DNA of 64,000 nt from Austropuccinia psidii. Taxonomy: Eukaryota; Basidiomycota; Pucciniomycetes; Pucciniales; Sphaerophragmiaceae. The DNA is taken from NCBI GenBank assembly GCA_023105745.1, contig JALGQZ010000013.1, positions 22,630,105 through 22,694,104 on the forward strand. Reading direction: 5' to 3'. The notes below the pieces were generated by a model. The model was not told the DNA's origin. It ran no database searches and was given only the letters and a program-made list of their open reading frames with translations. Every line of letters starts with the position of its first letter. The first letter of the stretch is position 1. The translations under genes were made by a program, and so were the position numbers. Shown here piece after piece: positions 1-11,674 of this stretch.

Positions 1-183
1 GCAGATTGAATCAGATAACCCACCTAAATCTGCGTTAACATTATCGCTATCTTTGGAATTTTCCAAGCTAGGAAAATTAAGCATGAAATCAGAGGCGCTA
101 GAGCTTGATCCTTGACGAGAAATAGCAAGCCTTCGGACTAGGTGTGACTTGCTCCTTTTGGATGGATCAGCCAATGATGTCAT
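1..183 (-). CDS. N-terminal fragment of an unrecognised gene, cut by the window edge
   Basis: Reading the minus strand from an ATG at 183-181, 61 codons stay open to the window edge. An in-frame TGA lies four codons upstream, and the start has A-rich context with A at -3. The peptide begins MTSLADPSKRSKSH and is rich in Ser, Asn and Asp (a run of four Ser, then acidic and polar residues), as in disordered N-termini of regulatory or nuclear proteins. No domain is recognisable in this part. The base composition is less AT-rich than the repeat desert to the right, so this is the best candidate for a host gene in the window. It could also be a chance frame; the rest of the gene lies to the left. 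Confidence 0.4.
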   Translation of the reverse strand, partial: MTSLADPSKRSKSHLVRRLAISRQGSSSSASDFMLNFPSLENSKDSDNVNADLGGLSDSIC

Positions 184-2560
184 TTCTTTGTCTTTTCAAT
201 TTCGAACTTTGTTGACACGATCGGACACGAACCCTGGGTTGCTACTCCTAAACGATGATATTTTTGAGCCCGTGTGAGAGGTTGAGGACAGAATGAGAGG
301 TTCAATTGAATGACTGTCAAGTTTCAAATTCTAATAAATCCAAAACAGTAGCGACGGTTGGCTCAAAGTAGAGTCGGAGGAAGGATAGTAGGAAGTGACT
401 TGAAAGTGGGCTTGACTTTGCGCTTAGTAGGACGAAGTGAATGTCCGATGGAGAGGTTCCGATGGGTTTTCAAGAGATGGCTCCAGATAACTATTGCAAA
501 GGTAAAAGAAACAAACAGATTTAATTCCGTTTTTTATGACCCCAAAGGCGTAAATGGAGCAAGTTTGAAAGAATAAAATGGTGTGGGGTATAGACACACG
601 TCAGAAGATAAGTACTGATTTGGGGTAATGTTTAAAATTCACCGCCATACCAAGTAGTTGACAACACAGATTGATTAGTAGAGTGAAATTGAAGAAGTTT
701 TGAAAAGGTAAACGGAAGATGAGGAGTGGTTTTTGTTTCAGGCTGAGAAATCAACCATGTACTGTACTTAGATTGCTAAGTACGGTACATTCAATTTCGC
801 TTGATAAAAATCTTGCGTGCTGGCAGCGGGGATGCCATTGGCGGTGGCTGTAAAATTTCAAAAGGAGTTGTTCGGAATACTAAGAATACTGGATTTGTCA
901 GAAAAGGGAATCTCTAACGAATCTTCGATAGGATCTTCAGGATGAAAGTAACAAAGTAATGCATGAGTGATGACGCGGGCTGGTATAAAAGGAATAGAAT
1001 GTTGCACTAAGCTAGATTATGGCCAAGTCGGCGAGAAGGAGGTACATGATATGAAACACAATCGCCAGACTACGCAGTTATCGTCATAATCAATTCGATG
1101 GCCAACTTGTCAAGAATGATGGCAAGGTGGAGCCATGGTTTGGTTACGATTAGTTAAGATGAATTACCCTAAGACCATCAATCAACGAATTCGGGCTACA
1201 ATTCTAGTCTTGCCAGGTTGCAGCCTTATCCGATTGCTTTTCAAGGATCGATAGTAGAAGCAAAATTGATAAGCTATCAAGATCTCAGCAGACACGCTCC
1301 TGAATTAATCTTTGACTTTTTGTTGAGAGTAGAAATGTCTCACAGGCTTGAAACCCAGACGTCGATGCAACCCGCCCTGGAGGCTAGAAGTGTGACAACT
1401 ACGCCGGATGATAGCTGAATGGCGGATACTTGAATGCAGTTCTGCGACAGTAACGACATAAATCGTGCTTGGTTAGCTGGCTGAGTGAATGACAGCTAAA
1501 ACCGGACTTTTAGATTGTTTCACGATAAATAAAAAGCTAAATGGTCGAAAAGAACCAGTGCAATCGATAGTCAAGTTTGCCTTCTCCCAGCTCTCAAGTT
1601 AGTCTTGGATTAAAGACAGTGATTGACAGAGCTCCGAAGGAAGAAGCCTGCTATGTTAATGTGAATTTTATAAAGCATAGTGCCAAATCCTTGCTGATTT
1701 GGCTTTTTAAACCTCATGACTTGACCCGATTACCAAAACCCACAGGATCAATCAGCCACCCAAGCAGACTGCTGATTTTCAAATCAAAAATTATTCTGTC
1801 TGATCTTGTGAATCTCCAAAGCGTAGCGTCCCACCAAACTTGATCCTGAATACTGAACACTGAACACTGCATTACGGCAGCTGTAACAGTTTTACGAGTC
1901 GCGGATCTGTATACAACGTTTGACCCTTCTTGCGCATTCTTTATTTAGCGTGAGTCCTCCACCTTTACTTGAGAAATTAATTTTGCCCCTTGACTTTTCA
2001 ACTAGCATTTTCTCCACTACTATGACCAGGTTCCAATTCACAAGAAGAAGAATCTTCAAAAACTACAGCCAAAAGGCCACCAAAAAGAACAAAGAAGAAT
2101 AGGAATAACCACCGTAATGGCAATCGATAGTGTAGTACACCCCAAAGATTCATATGCAGCATGTGGAATTCTTGAAGATCCAAAGAACTTTGCATCGCTC
2201 TTTAGAAATCAAAAAACAAAAATTGGTGAGCGTGTTGACAGGGGAAGTAACTTATTGGAATATACACCCTAACATTTTTGCCTCTGGTTAGTCGAAAGGT
2301 TCAGCAAGGATAAATACAGCTTGCAAAAAAAGATTTTGTGGCTCCTTACTATGAAAAAACTACTGGAGCTGGCCCAATTTCCGAAACAGTAGTGATAAGA
2401 ACCTTGAAAGAAAGATTTGGAAGCATTTTTACATTTACAGGACTTGCTACGCTCGGATAGAGTCAGTCTTTGAGTGAAAGTCAGGTTGCCGCCCGAAACT
2501 AAGATTTTGAGAAATCCCCGCTTCCCCACCGCGTCCGGGACGGCAAAGGTTTAATTTTTG
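184..2560. other. Moderately GC-rich spacer, no convincing gene
   Basis: No long frame with protein-like composition is present. It contains the hairpin at 757-790. On the plus strand there is a possible exon at about 2031-2125: after a CAG acceptor-like site it reads GSNSQEEESSKTTAKRPPKR and then a basic Asn/Arg-rich tail to a TAG, an acidic-then-basic composition that looks like a real C-terminus, but I could not find a matching upstream exon. Another frame stays open for about 88 codons across 2005-2270 without a recognisable domain. The region may be promoter and leader of the left-edge gene plus debris. Confidence 0.35.
757..790. repeat. Near-perfect hairpin, 15-bp arms
   Basis: The arms are 757-771 and 776-790 with a 4-nt ATTG loop. 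The left arm reads ATGTACTGTACTTAG and differs from the complement of the right arm at one position. No terminator-like T tract follows. It could be a protein-binding palindrome, a transposon footprint or a cruciform-prone site. Confidence 0.55.
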
Positions 2561-3800
2561 TTGGTTTTTATCAATCCCCACTAGAGCACTGAGACACATG
2601 AAAAAGAAATAAAAATGAAAATATCATGTTAAAAAAATAAACGACTAATTATAAGATACAGTCTGCCAAAAGGAATATTCACATCATCACAGTGTACTGT
2701 ACAGGCCAAAAGTGTAGGCCCAGTTTTTGATGCGCAGAAATTGTTCTGCTACATGAATTGGCAAAAGAGAAGCCCATTGATGATTTAAAAAATGACTTCC
2801 ACCTGAGAAGACTTGGTCTGAAGGTGCACTATTTGCTGGAATTGATGAAAGCTTTACACCATGAGTCTCAGAGGGGGTAAATATTGATTTTTGTGACTTC
2901 TAAAAATTCTAAGAGTCTTCATACATGAAGCTTCTCATAATAAAGGCCAAATGGGTCTTATTGGGATTAATTATTTGAAAAAGATTCTCTTGATGAAAGA
3001 AATATTGGAACTTCCATGCATCAAACCTTACTCTTTATGGAATTTGGATTGAAAAGTTCTAATGAGTTTTGAAAGTGGTTTGATTCAGTGATCAAGAGGG
3101 AGATTTGTCTTTGAAGTGAATTAGACAAGTGCTATTTTGAGATATTATAATAACAGGTTTTTGATTAAAATGAAAATTTATTTATTTATTAATATATTTT
3201 GACCTGGTATGAACATATTGAACTGACCTTTCTTGCATTTGATCTGTTGAAGTAATTATCTGATTCTTCAGTAAAAAGGGGGGCTTCTTTATGTATTCAG
3301 CACATAATTCAAGCCTGTAATATGGTTAGTCATTGCCTTTCCTCTTCCAATAAGATTTATATTCATCTTTTGTTTCAGGGTTTGCTAAATTTATCCCTCA
3401 CATTGCATTTTAAAAGTACATCTGAAAAGAATGGGAGTGAATTTAAACTACAATCATTTTGGCTTTTTTGGAGTATTTCCAATTTTCCAATTTCACTGAT
3501 GGATTACTGGGTGCTATTCTCAGTGATTCTTATATTGATTCCTTTCACAGTGTTTCTCATTACATAGGGAACTGAGACCTTCTATAATATCAAAAATGAG
3601 AAGTGATTATAAAACGAGAACTCGATTTTCTTGATGATTAGATACGTATAATTAGTTTGAAATGTTAGAGATTTTTAAAAGAGAAAATGCTTTACAGTAG
3701 TTTGAGCTTGAAAAAGGGGAATTAGGATCAAATTAAAGAAATAAAAGCAAGAATCAGGATAATTTTAGAAGCCAAAAGAAGAAGGGTGGTTTAGGGTTAT

Positions 3801-3817
3801 GGGGGAGGGGGGGGGGG
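3801..3817 (+). repeat. G tract (five G, A, eleven G)
   Basis: A 17-nt purine tract, G5-A-G11, stands in AT-rich surroundings, preceded by GGGTTAT and GGGTGG. It could form a G-quadruplex or be a slippage-prone site; no gene depends on it. Confidence 0.6.
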
Positions 3818-5271
3818 TAAAAAATGGAGGTGCATTAATATTCCCCCAGTTTCAACTCCCAATGCTAGTAAAGCATGGTGAATAATTGGCTGAGTAAACA
3901 TTGTGGGTCAAAAATAAGGCTGTTTTTTTCTGAAGTGGCCAGAATCCTTCCAGGAGGAAGCTTTAGTCTGAACTTGCAAGGAAGTCAGACTCATATTTGA
4001 TAAATTTCTTTTGAACATAAAATCCAAAATCAATATTAAGTTTACAAAAGCATCGGCTTAGTTGGGCCAAAAGCAGTACCAAGCTTCACTCAATAATGTT
4101 GCATATTAATAATTATTGACTGTAAGGAGCTAATTCATAGGGGGTGCCCATTCTTTCAAGAATAATCAAATCCATTAAGAAATATTTTTCAAGCTGACTT
4201 ATTTTCAGCTTATGAGCTTAATAGCTCAGATTGATTCAAGTTCATATTACTAGCGATTGTAATAAAGTAAATAATCACATCTAAAAAAATCATGATAACG
4301 AAGGGTGATCACCTTGGTAAGAGACCAAGAATAATATTAGATATAAGGGAGATACAATAAAAATATGAAATTGTCCAATTATACTATAAAATGGGTATTA
4401 AGATAGTAAAATAAACTACAAGATATCGCAATATAAAACCAGGGAATTAAATCAATGATATGGCGGTTAGTATTTGAGCCATTACTTCAAAAATTTCAGA
4501 TGGTAAATGTTTCAATTACCCAATTCACATAAAGTGGGGGACCTAAGCTAAAATCTGTTTGAGATGACTCAATTTTCCCATACTAATCAAGCTTCCAGGC
4601 TCAGAGCTCATAAAGAAATCATCCCAAAGGGTAAAAAGCTGAATTGTGTGATTTTCATATTGATAGTTTCCTGTTTTCTATAATTATATGGATAAGAAGG
4701 ATTAAATCCCAATAATTAATTATACTTTCTCCTTGTATCATCACCATGAGAAAATTGGCTACACCTGATAGTAGGTGTTGCATTTGAAAAATAAAATAGT
4801 TTTAAACCCAAATTGAAATTTAAACTAAGAAATATAAGATTTGGATTAATTATAAGCCACACCTAAAATCCAAAGAATTTTAATTGAAAATTCAGATTAT
4901 AGTTTGACTATAATTGGTAATTTATAATATAACCAGTTATAATTATTCAAAAATTATATTTTTGAACCTTAGGTGACCTTCTCTATACCTAAACTCAATA
5001 TCTCAAAAAATCAACATATTTAATACAGAAATTTTATATTCTAAGAACTATTTTATACCTTTTTTAATAATGAAATAATATTGGACAATAGTTAGTCTCT
5101 CAATCCACATTGTTCCCACTGATGATAATATGAAATTAAACCAGAAATTTACCAATATCAAAATCAATTCTGAATTCACCTACAAATCCTGAAGGTTTTA
5201 TGTTCCTTTCCTCAAAATTTATTAATATTTCCCTGTTAATTTAAATTTTTTCTTTTTAATAAGAATTTCAT

Positions 5272-6562
5272 TGTCAGCCTGTAACTCAAAACCAGAGCAC
5301 AAGCATTACAGCCAAATACAATAAACCAATGGTAGAGCAAATTACCACCAAAAAATGAAGCTGAGCCAAAACAGCTCAGAAGGTATCAAAAGAAAGAGGA
5401 AAATAATCCGTTTCCAAATAGACAAGTCCCATCACCATAGGACAAAGAATAACAAAGTTGTTCCTGCTCAAAGAAGCTTCTGAGTATAAACCTTAATTTT
5501 CACCTCTAATATGAGATCCAGAGGATGGGGCTTAACCCCAGCAAATGCGTATTCAAATCAACTATCTAGGTCAGGGATATCCAATGGTACTAGCCATATT
5601 GAGCTAGCACCAAAACTACAGAAGTTATGGCCAAAATAAGGTCAAATAAGGGTGAATAAAATATTCACCTCTCATCTGACTCCTACAGTTGTAGTGTGAC
5701 ATACTGAATTGGGGTCATTTTGGAAAGAGAAAAATTAGGGCTATCTGATGGTTACATTAATTTTCACATATCTCATCTAGAGCAAAAGTTATGGGGAAAA
5801 CAAGTTCTATATAGATTTTGAGAAAATCACATATTTGGATGACAAAAATTGAACATGGAATAACTTTGCCATATTTAATGTTACCCACACCATATTAGGT
5901 ACCATTGTGTAGATTCCATACAAGGCTACGCAATGAACCAACTTTGAGCTCAATATCTCAAAAAATGACAAAGTTATAGCAGTTTTAAGGTTAAAATTCC
6001 ACAGATTGGCCAATACACCTTTAATATGGGATACTATCCCCTAACTATGATTATGAGGTGTCAAATAGACAAAAAGCTTGTTTATTCTTCAATAACTCAT
6101 AGTTATTTAAATACTGGGGTCCCATAGAGGTTCTGTACAGCCTTCTGTGTGTCATGCACGTCAGAAGAGGGCTGTGTGATCCCCAGATGAAAATTTTGAC
6201 CCTGTATTGCCCACATGTGGTTTCAAAACCATATATGAGCCCAATACAGAGTATACAGGCCTTGTGAAACCCAAAAGCCTGTGATCTGAAGTGAAAAATC
6301 CTCACTTCCTCTACGTATATGGTCTAGAGGACCTTTCCACCACATTTCAGAATAAAAGGAGGCCTTTTCTCTGACAGAAAAGGAAGCCACATCCTGCTCT
6401 TGAATTCCTACATAGTACAACTTTCAAAACAGCTATACTCTTGGAAAATAATCAGGTATACCTTGGATCTTAGTGTATTGTAGCTCTTATTCTAGTAACC
6501 CAACTGGTAAGACTACAACCAGGGCTTTCAACAGTGCTCACCACCACTATTACCCATATTAA
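5272..6562 (+). repeat. Dispersed repeat family, copy A (possible solo LTR)
   Basis: Begins TGTCAGCCTGTAACTCAAAA and ends near ACCACCACTATTACCC. It is clearly related to 45896-47166 (same orientation) and 47545-49027 (inverted), sharing segments such as ACAATAAACCAATGGTAGA and ATCAAAAGAAAGAGGAAAAT in the same order. The length of about 1.3 kb, the TG start and the absence of coding frames suit a solo LTR or a short non-autonomous retroelement. I could not define the 3' end to the base and found no target duplication, so the class is uncertain. Confidence 0.6.
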
Positions 6563-9500
6563 AGCCCTTATACCATCAATTAAAACCTTTTTGAATCTTA
6601 ATAATTTGTGTCAAATTCAGATTTAAATTTGTAAATACATTTATCACCACTTCATCATAGAATTAGCCTGACATTCATTCCAATTTTCTATAGCTTATTC
6701 ATTTGAAGCTCATTGGAAGTGAATAATTTTTAATTTTTTAAACTAGAAATATCCTCCATTTTCTATTTAAAAAAGAACCTAAAAGAAATCTATTCTGTTA
6801 ATGAATTGGAAATATAATTTAAATAGAAAATTATAATTTAGTGAAGGATCTTATGCATATTTTTTGGATAAATATTCAGAAAAAATCTTGGTATAAAAAT
6901 ATTTATTCCTATTTTTGACACTAGCAGCATGAATTTCTGAATCTCAAAGAATGAACTTATATTATAATTTGTGAGCTTCTTTATTCATATATTCATTATA
7001 TTACTGGACTTATATATTTATATATTTATAACAAAGATCCTCCTAATTTATTGTATAAAGAAAATCTGTACATAATTCTTGCTTTATAAATTTCAATTCT
7101 TAATCAAAAAGAACTAATCAAAAATGTTTTCTTTTTAAAAATACCACACCAGAGCAGATATTTGGTTATTCATATTTTATGTATAGCTTAAATAAAGGAA
7201 TTCAAAAAAAAACATTTTCTGGTCATAATTGAAATTTATCATTAATTTTTATTTTCGAAGATGATATTGGAAGCTCAATACAAATTGTTTCAGTAACTGT
7301 AATATAAAATATTAAATATTAACTCAGTAACTCAATTACAATATCTTATCTCATTGTCTTAAATTAAGAGTTCCCTTTTTGCAATTCTAATAAGCCATAT
7401 TCTGGATCCTTAATAATCCGGATTCTTTTCCTAAGATACAATAACTAAATGAAAGATAGATAATAGTGATTTAAATGCATGATTTGGAAATGATATTTGT
7501 ATATCATTCCTAAATATTTCTATAATTATTTCTTGGAATTCATAATCATTTCCTCAAAATAGCTGGGAATATCATTATTAAGATAATAATTTTTATCGTA
7601 TAATAAATGGAGGTATGATAAGGATTGTCTGACAAACTTCGAGGGTAAATTAAAGAAGGAAATGCCATTCATAGTGAGAAATAGAAATTCCTGTGAGTTT
7701 TATGAGGTTGTATTTTCAGAGATTTTACTTTTGGTTTTTACAACTTGTTAAATTAGCACAAACTCAAAAATAATATTTCATTTTGAAAGTCAGAAAACTA
7801 ATCATTAATCTTATAAACATCATAGGACTCAAGGAAATATCTTTGAGTAAAGTCACTGAGGAATTTTATGTTTTGAAATTTTGAGATTTAGTACAATTTT
7901 ATCATGATTGATGAATAGACAAAATTAGATTTCAAAACAAATTGGATTTCATAATCCAAATTATTTCTCAAGTTTAAGATTTTATCATATTTTGGTAATC
8001 AAGTCTTATAGAAATTAGAAAGAGATCTTTTCTTATTTTCCAACAAAAAATATATGTAAGTGTAGATAATATGGTAATCCTAATGATAATTTGTTTCTTA
8101 AAGCTTTTTTTATTTTAAAAATAATAATAATTAATCGTGTGAGTCATGAATTCTTGATGAGCTCTCTTAGCTTTCAAAATTTCCCCCAATTTTTTCTTGG
8201 GTCATTATAAGAATCCTATTAGATGGACCAGGAATAATTTTTCATTAAAATGAATGAATTTGCCGTCATTATTTTCACGTCTCTCATACTCTTGGAGTGG
8301 AGTTAGTATTCTTGAAATTAAGAAATAATTATTATATGCCTCCTCCCATACTATTTCCTTGACAATGGAAAACTCCAATGATGCAATATAAAATTCTTCC
8401 ATAAATTCAGGGGAAATGGTATTTCCATTAATCTTCATGGAGAAAAAAAAGGTCCATTAAAAACATTTTAATTCAGGGAAATAATTCATTTTGATGATCT
8501 TAGAAATAGGTTGTTCAAATTATTCAGGGTGGCGAATGTAATTGAATATTCTTTTTCCAACAATCTTTTATTTTAACCATATAGTGGTAGATTGAAAGAT
8601 TAAAAATCCAATGGTGAATTGAAGAAGGTGGAGTTTGGGATTTTCTCTCAAAATCCTTCCATAATTTCTCTTAAACACATCTTTTGGAGCAAATTTTGAA
8701 ATATGGAATTTTCAAGATAAGCAGAATTTTTGTATGAATATCAATATATATCAATGATAACCAAAATTATATTAGAATAAAATTATCTCAATAGTTTCAA
8801 AACATTATTTTTTCTTCTGCCTTCCCAGAAGGTAAAAACAGAGGGTGGACCATAGTTAAAAATAATTTTTGATAAATGGTTAGAAATGTGAAGAGTTGGT
8901 TTTGGCTTTGCATTGGGTACCCCAATTTATAATAAGCTCTGGCAATAGATAACCAAAAATTGGTCGAAAAAAAGTTCGTTGAGACTTTGAAATAGGGTGA
9001 GAAATTTCAATATTTATCAAAGAGACTAAAGCTGCTGTATCTAAAAGAATGATTCCTTTGGAGGGATTTTGAATATTTTTGAAATTTCATTTTGGTATGA
9101 GTAGTAAGACCAAGTGTAATTTATATAAAATCAGTCAATCAGCTTCCTTTGGCGATCCACATGAAGATGTTCCCATCTTCTTTGGGTACATGGATTATCC
9201 ATGATAGAATGATAATCTTCTGGCTACCTTGTAGAAATTAAAGCTCCCTTGGGCTATGTTCAGGTTTTGTTGTGTTTCACTCATGATTATTGATGGGGAA
9301 TGCAGTTAATTTGTTAGTGGGAAAAATGAGAAACTATCTGAAAAGAGCTCATGAATGTAGACTGATATTTTGTGCCTGATGCGTTTGGAAAATACTGAGT
9401 CAATTATGTGATATTTCTTTGGATAATGAGGGATGTTATCCTGGATAAAGTTTCTTTTAATTTCTTTTTTCGAATGATTACTCGAGTAATTCCTCAGTAG

Positions 9501-11003
9501 AGCCTTGTAATAAAATTCTTTATGAACATCTGAGTTTATATAGTAATTGAGGGTTTGATACGCATTCGTTTTATCTTATAAAATGTGAAGCTTGTCTTGT
9601 ATATGGATTTGAATTTGGGGGATATACTTTACATCTAAATTTTTCTCTCTTTCCATTCCTGAGTTCTCAGTAGCAATGTAGAATTATTCTGAAACTAAGC
9701 TCCTGGCCTGTTTTCTGATTGTTAGCTTGTATTTAAGGGAGATAACAAAGTTAAAATCTATTTTAGTTTTTTTTACTTTGGAGGGTTAAATAATATGAGC
9801 CTGATTTTCTAAATGATAACGTATACATGTTTTCTTAATTTCTTGATTCTGTTAATAATAATGATTCTCCATACTTTTTAATTTTGAGATTGATTAGACT
9901 ATCATCCCTTAAAAGATTCAATAAAAAGTGTGAATAGAAAAATGGTGACCATTTGTAAATGGTTCCAGTAGAGAAACTCTCTTAAGATAGTGTAAAAAGA
10001 GCCATTATCTTCTGGAATTATCTTTTTTTGGCTAATTTTAAACTTTTGAAGCCATTTGCTAGATACTGACTTATGCTTATATTTATCCTTCTGGGGCCAC
10101 GTGTCTTATGAAAATTTTGCAATATCTTTCATGAGGAGATTTAACTGTGCACAAAGTGTATTTGAAGAATGAGATGAAAAACCTCCAATATTTCTGAGAT
10201 CTGTTATATACAAAAATAATAAGAGAATTTTGTCCTTGATAGGATTTTCATTGGGAAAGCTAGCTGTTTTGTTAAAGTAAACACCTGTCCAGAGCTACTG
10301 GAGATCAGAAAGAATTGGCTTCAATAAGTTGTTTAAACTCTTTGGGTGTTAGAGCTAATGAATAGAAAAAAAGGTTTTGATATCTGATATATATGAAAAT
10401 ATTTTTCAATTCCCATGAAGAGATTTTAGGGCTTAATCCAAGTCATTTTCAAAGACTTGAAGCAAGAGTTTTTTTGAGATCCATTTCTACAAAGTGAAAG
10501 TGAAATTATTTCTTGAGTTTTATTTTTTTGGTATTTATATTTCTACAGAACAAGAAAGTGTTAAATTGCTGTTTGTGTACATATCTTTCAAAATTGAGCT
10601 GCATAAATTGAAGGATTTTTGATTCTTAATGAGGGTTATTTTAAAAATGAAGCTTGTTTATCAATATGAATAAAGAAGAAAACAATTTTGAAAAAATATA
10701 TGGGTTTTGAATTAACTAAGAAATTGAATTATTTTTTGAGATTTATCAAGATTTTTGGAATTTCACAACTTAAATCAGGTGTTTTCTGTAATTTGGGACT
10801 TTGAATTCTATTTTGTTCTAATTTTAGACTTTTATCAGAATTTTGGTCACTAATGCTCTTTTAAATATTGTCATGCACTGTTAAATGTTGATAAATGTAG
10901 GAGGATGAGGGCTTTATTGGAGAATGATGAATTTCGTGAATGTTTTGGAATGTATTGATATAAATATTTTGATTTTTTGTTACCAAAGAGAGTATTTTTG
11001 AAA

Positions 11004-11006
11004 CCT
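11004..11006. other. Target-site duplication CCT, left copy
   Basis: CCT lies directly before the CACC start of the left inverted repeat and is repeated directly after the right inverted repeat at 31373-31375. A 3-bp duplication is usual for the CACTA superfamily. Three bases alone are weak evidence, but they fall exactly at the TIR ends. Confidence 0.7.
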
Positions 11007-11052
11007 CACCGGGGCGAATCTTGTGTCAATCGTCGGCGATTGACTTCACGTC
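11007..11052 (+). repeat. Left terminal inverted repeat (46 bp)
   Basis: Starts CACCGGGGCGAATCTTGTGT and ends in CACGTC. It matches the complement of 31327-31372 except at positions 5, 16 and 18. It contains an internal hairpin: GTCAATCG, a 4-base loop, CGATTGAC. Confidence 0.92.
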
Positions 11053-11125
11053 AAGCAAACGTCAAGCAGGATAAAAGTCGAGCTCACGTCAAGCAAAAAT
11101 CAAGCGAACGTTGAGCACACATCAC
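11041..11125 (+). repeat. Left subterminal direct repeats (CGTCAAGC type)
   Basis: The sequence ACGTCAAGCAAA recurs in intact and degenerate form about five times just inside the left TIR (CACGTCAAGCAAACGTCAAG, then CACGTCAAGC, ATCAAGCGAACG, TTGAGC). Such short clustered motifs are typical transposase-binding sites in CACTA elements; binding is inferred. Confidence 0.65.
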
Positions 11126-11335
11126 ACTCTGGTCTTACACCAAATCCTGTGACATCCAATAATATTGGTTCCCCTGTGACTTCAACTCAGATTCCTCACC
11201 ACCTGATCATCCCACAACCGTCCGATGATTGGTAAAAATTACACCAGACCTGCCTGTTTGCACACACACATCAAAGATTTCCTTCAGCAAGTCGTGATGT
11301 AGGCGGGGGGTTTGACTTCACCAGGTCATCCATGA

Positions 11336-11416
11336 AGTGTGCGTGTGCATGCGCGGGGGCGGGTGCGTTTGCGTGTGCATTGGCGCGTGCGGGTGCACAT
11401 GCGGGTGTGGGTACGC
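11336..11416 (+). repeat. GTGC/GCGGG-rich low-complexity stretch
   Basis: About 80 bases made of GTGCGTGTGC, GCGGG and GGGTGCAC variants, rich in CpG and alternating purine-pyrimidine. It lies in the spacer between the left TIR and the 3' end of the transposase gene. It can be read as a short open frame, but the Cys/Gly repeat composition reflects low complexity, not a gene. Confidence 0.6.
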
Positions 11417-11674
11417 AAAAGCCGATTCCGCTTCCAAAATGATGATGGTGCAGTTAGAAATTTTGGATGCTGTGAAAGGTGAGTGTGTGGGTCATTTGAT
11501 CATTGGACTTGGCTTATTCACACTGTACCCAATGTCAAAATAGTAAGTTCTTTGTGGCAATGTGAAATAATGGGCTTTGCTTGTCACAATGGCATGTCTC
11601 TGTCACTAAATTTTGAGGCAGTTATTTCACTAGCAAAATTGCTAATGAATCTGAGAGATTTGCATTTTTGTAGA

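Larger units (their letters stand above)
2561..11003. other. AT-rich decayed repeat desert
   Basis: About 8.4 kb of very AT-rich DNA with frequent stops in all frames and no coding region I can support. It holds one copy of the 1.3 kb dispersed repeat (5272-6562) and a G-rich tract (3801-3817). Short open frames such as those at 3322-3567 or 8205-8438 have no protein-like features. It is most simply read as old, mutated retrotransposon sequence into which the 20-kb DNA transposon inserted at its right end. Confidence 0.6.

Noticed and set aside
5272..6562. Assigning the 1.3-kb repeat to a named superfamily
   Set aside because: No coding region, no exact 3' end and no target duplication could be established from three diverged copies.
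11337..11543. Cys/Gly-rich small protein
   Set aside because: The Cys/Gly pattern comes from a GTGC-rich low-complexity stretch; the frame runs into unrelated DNA.
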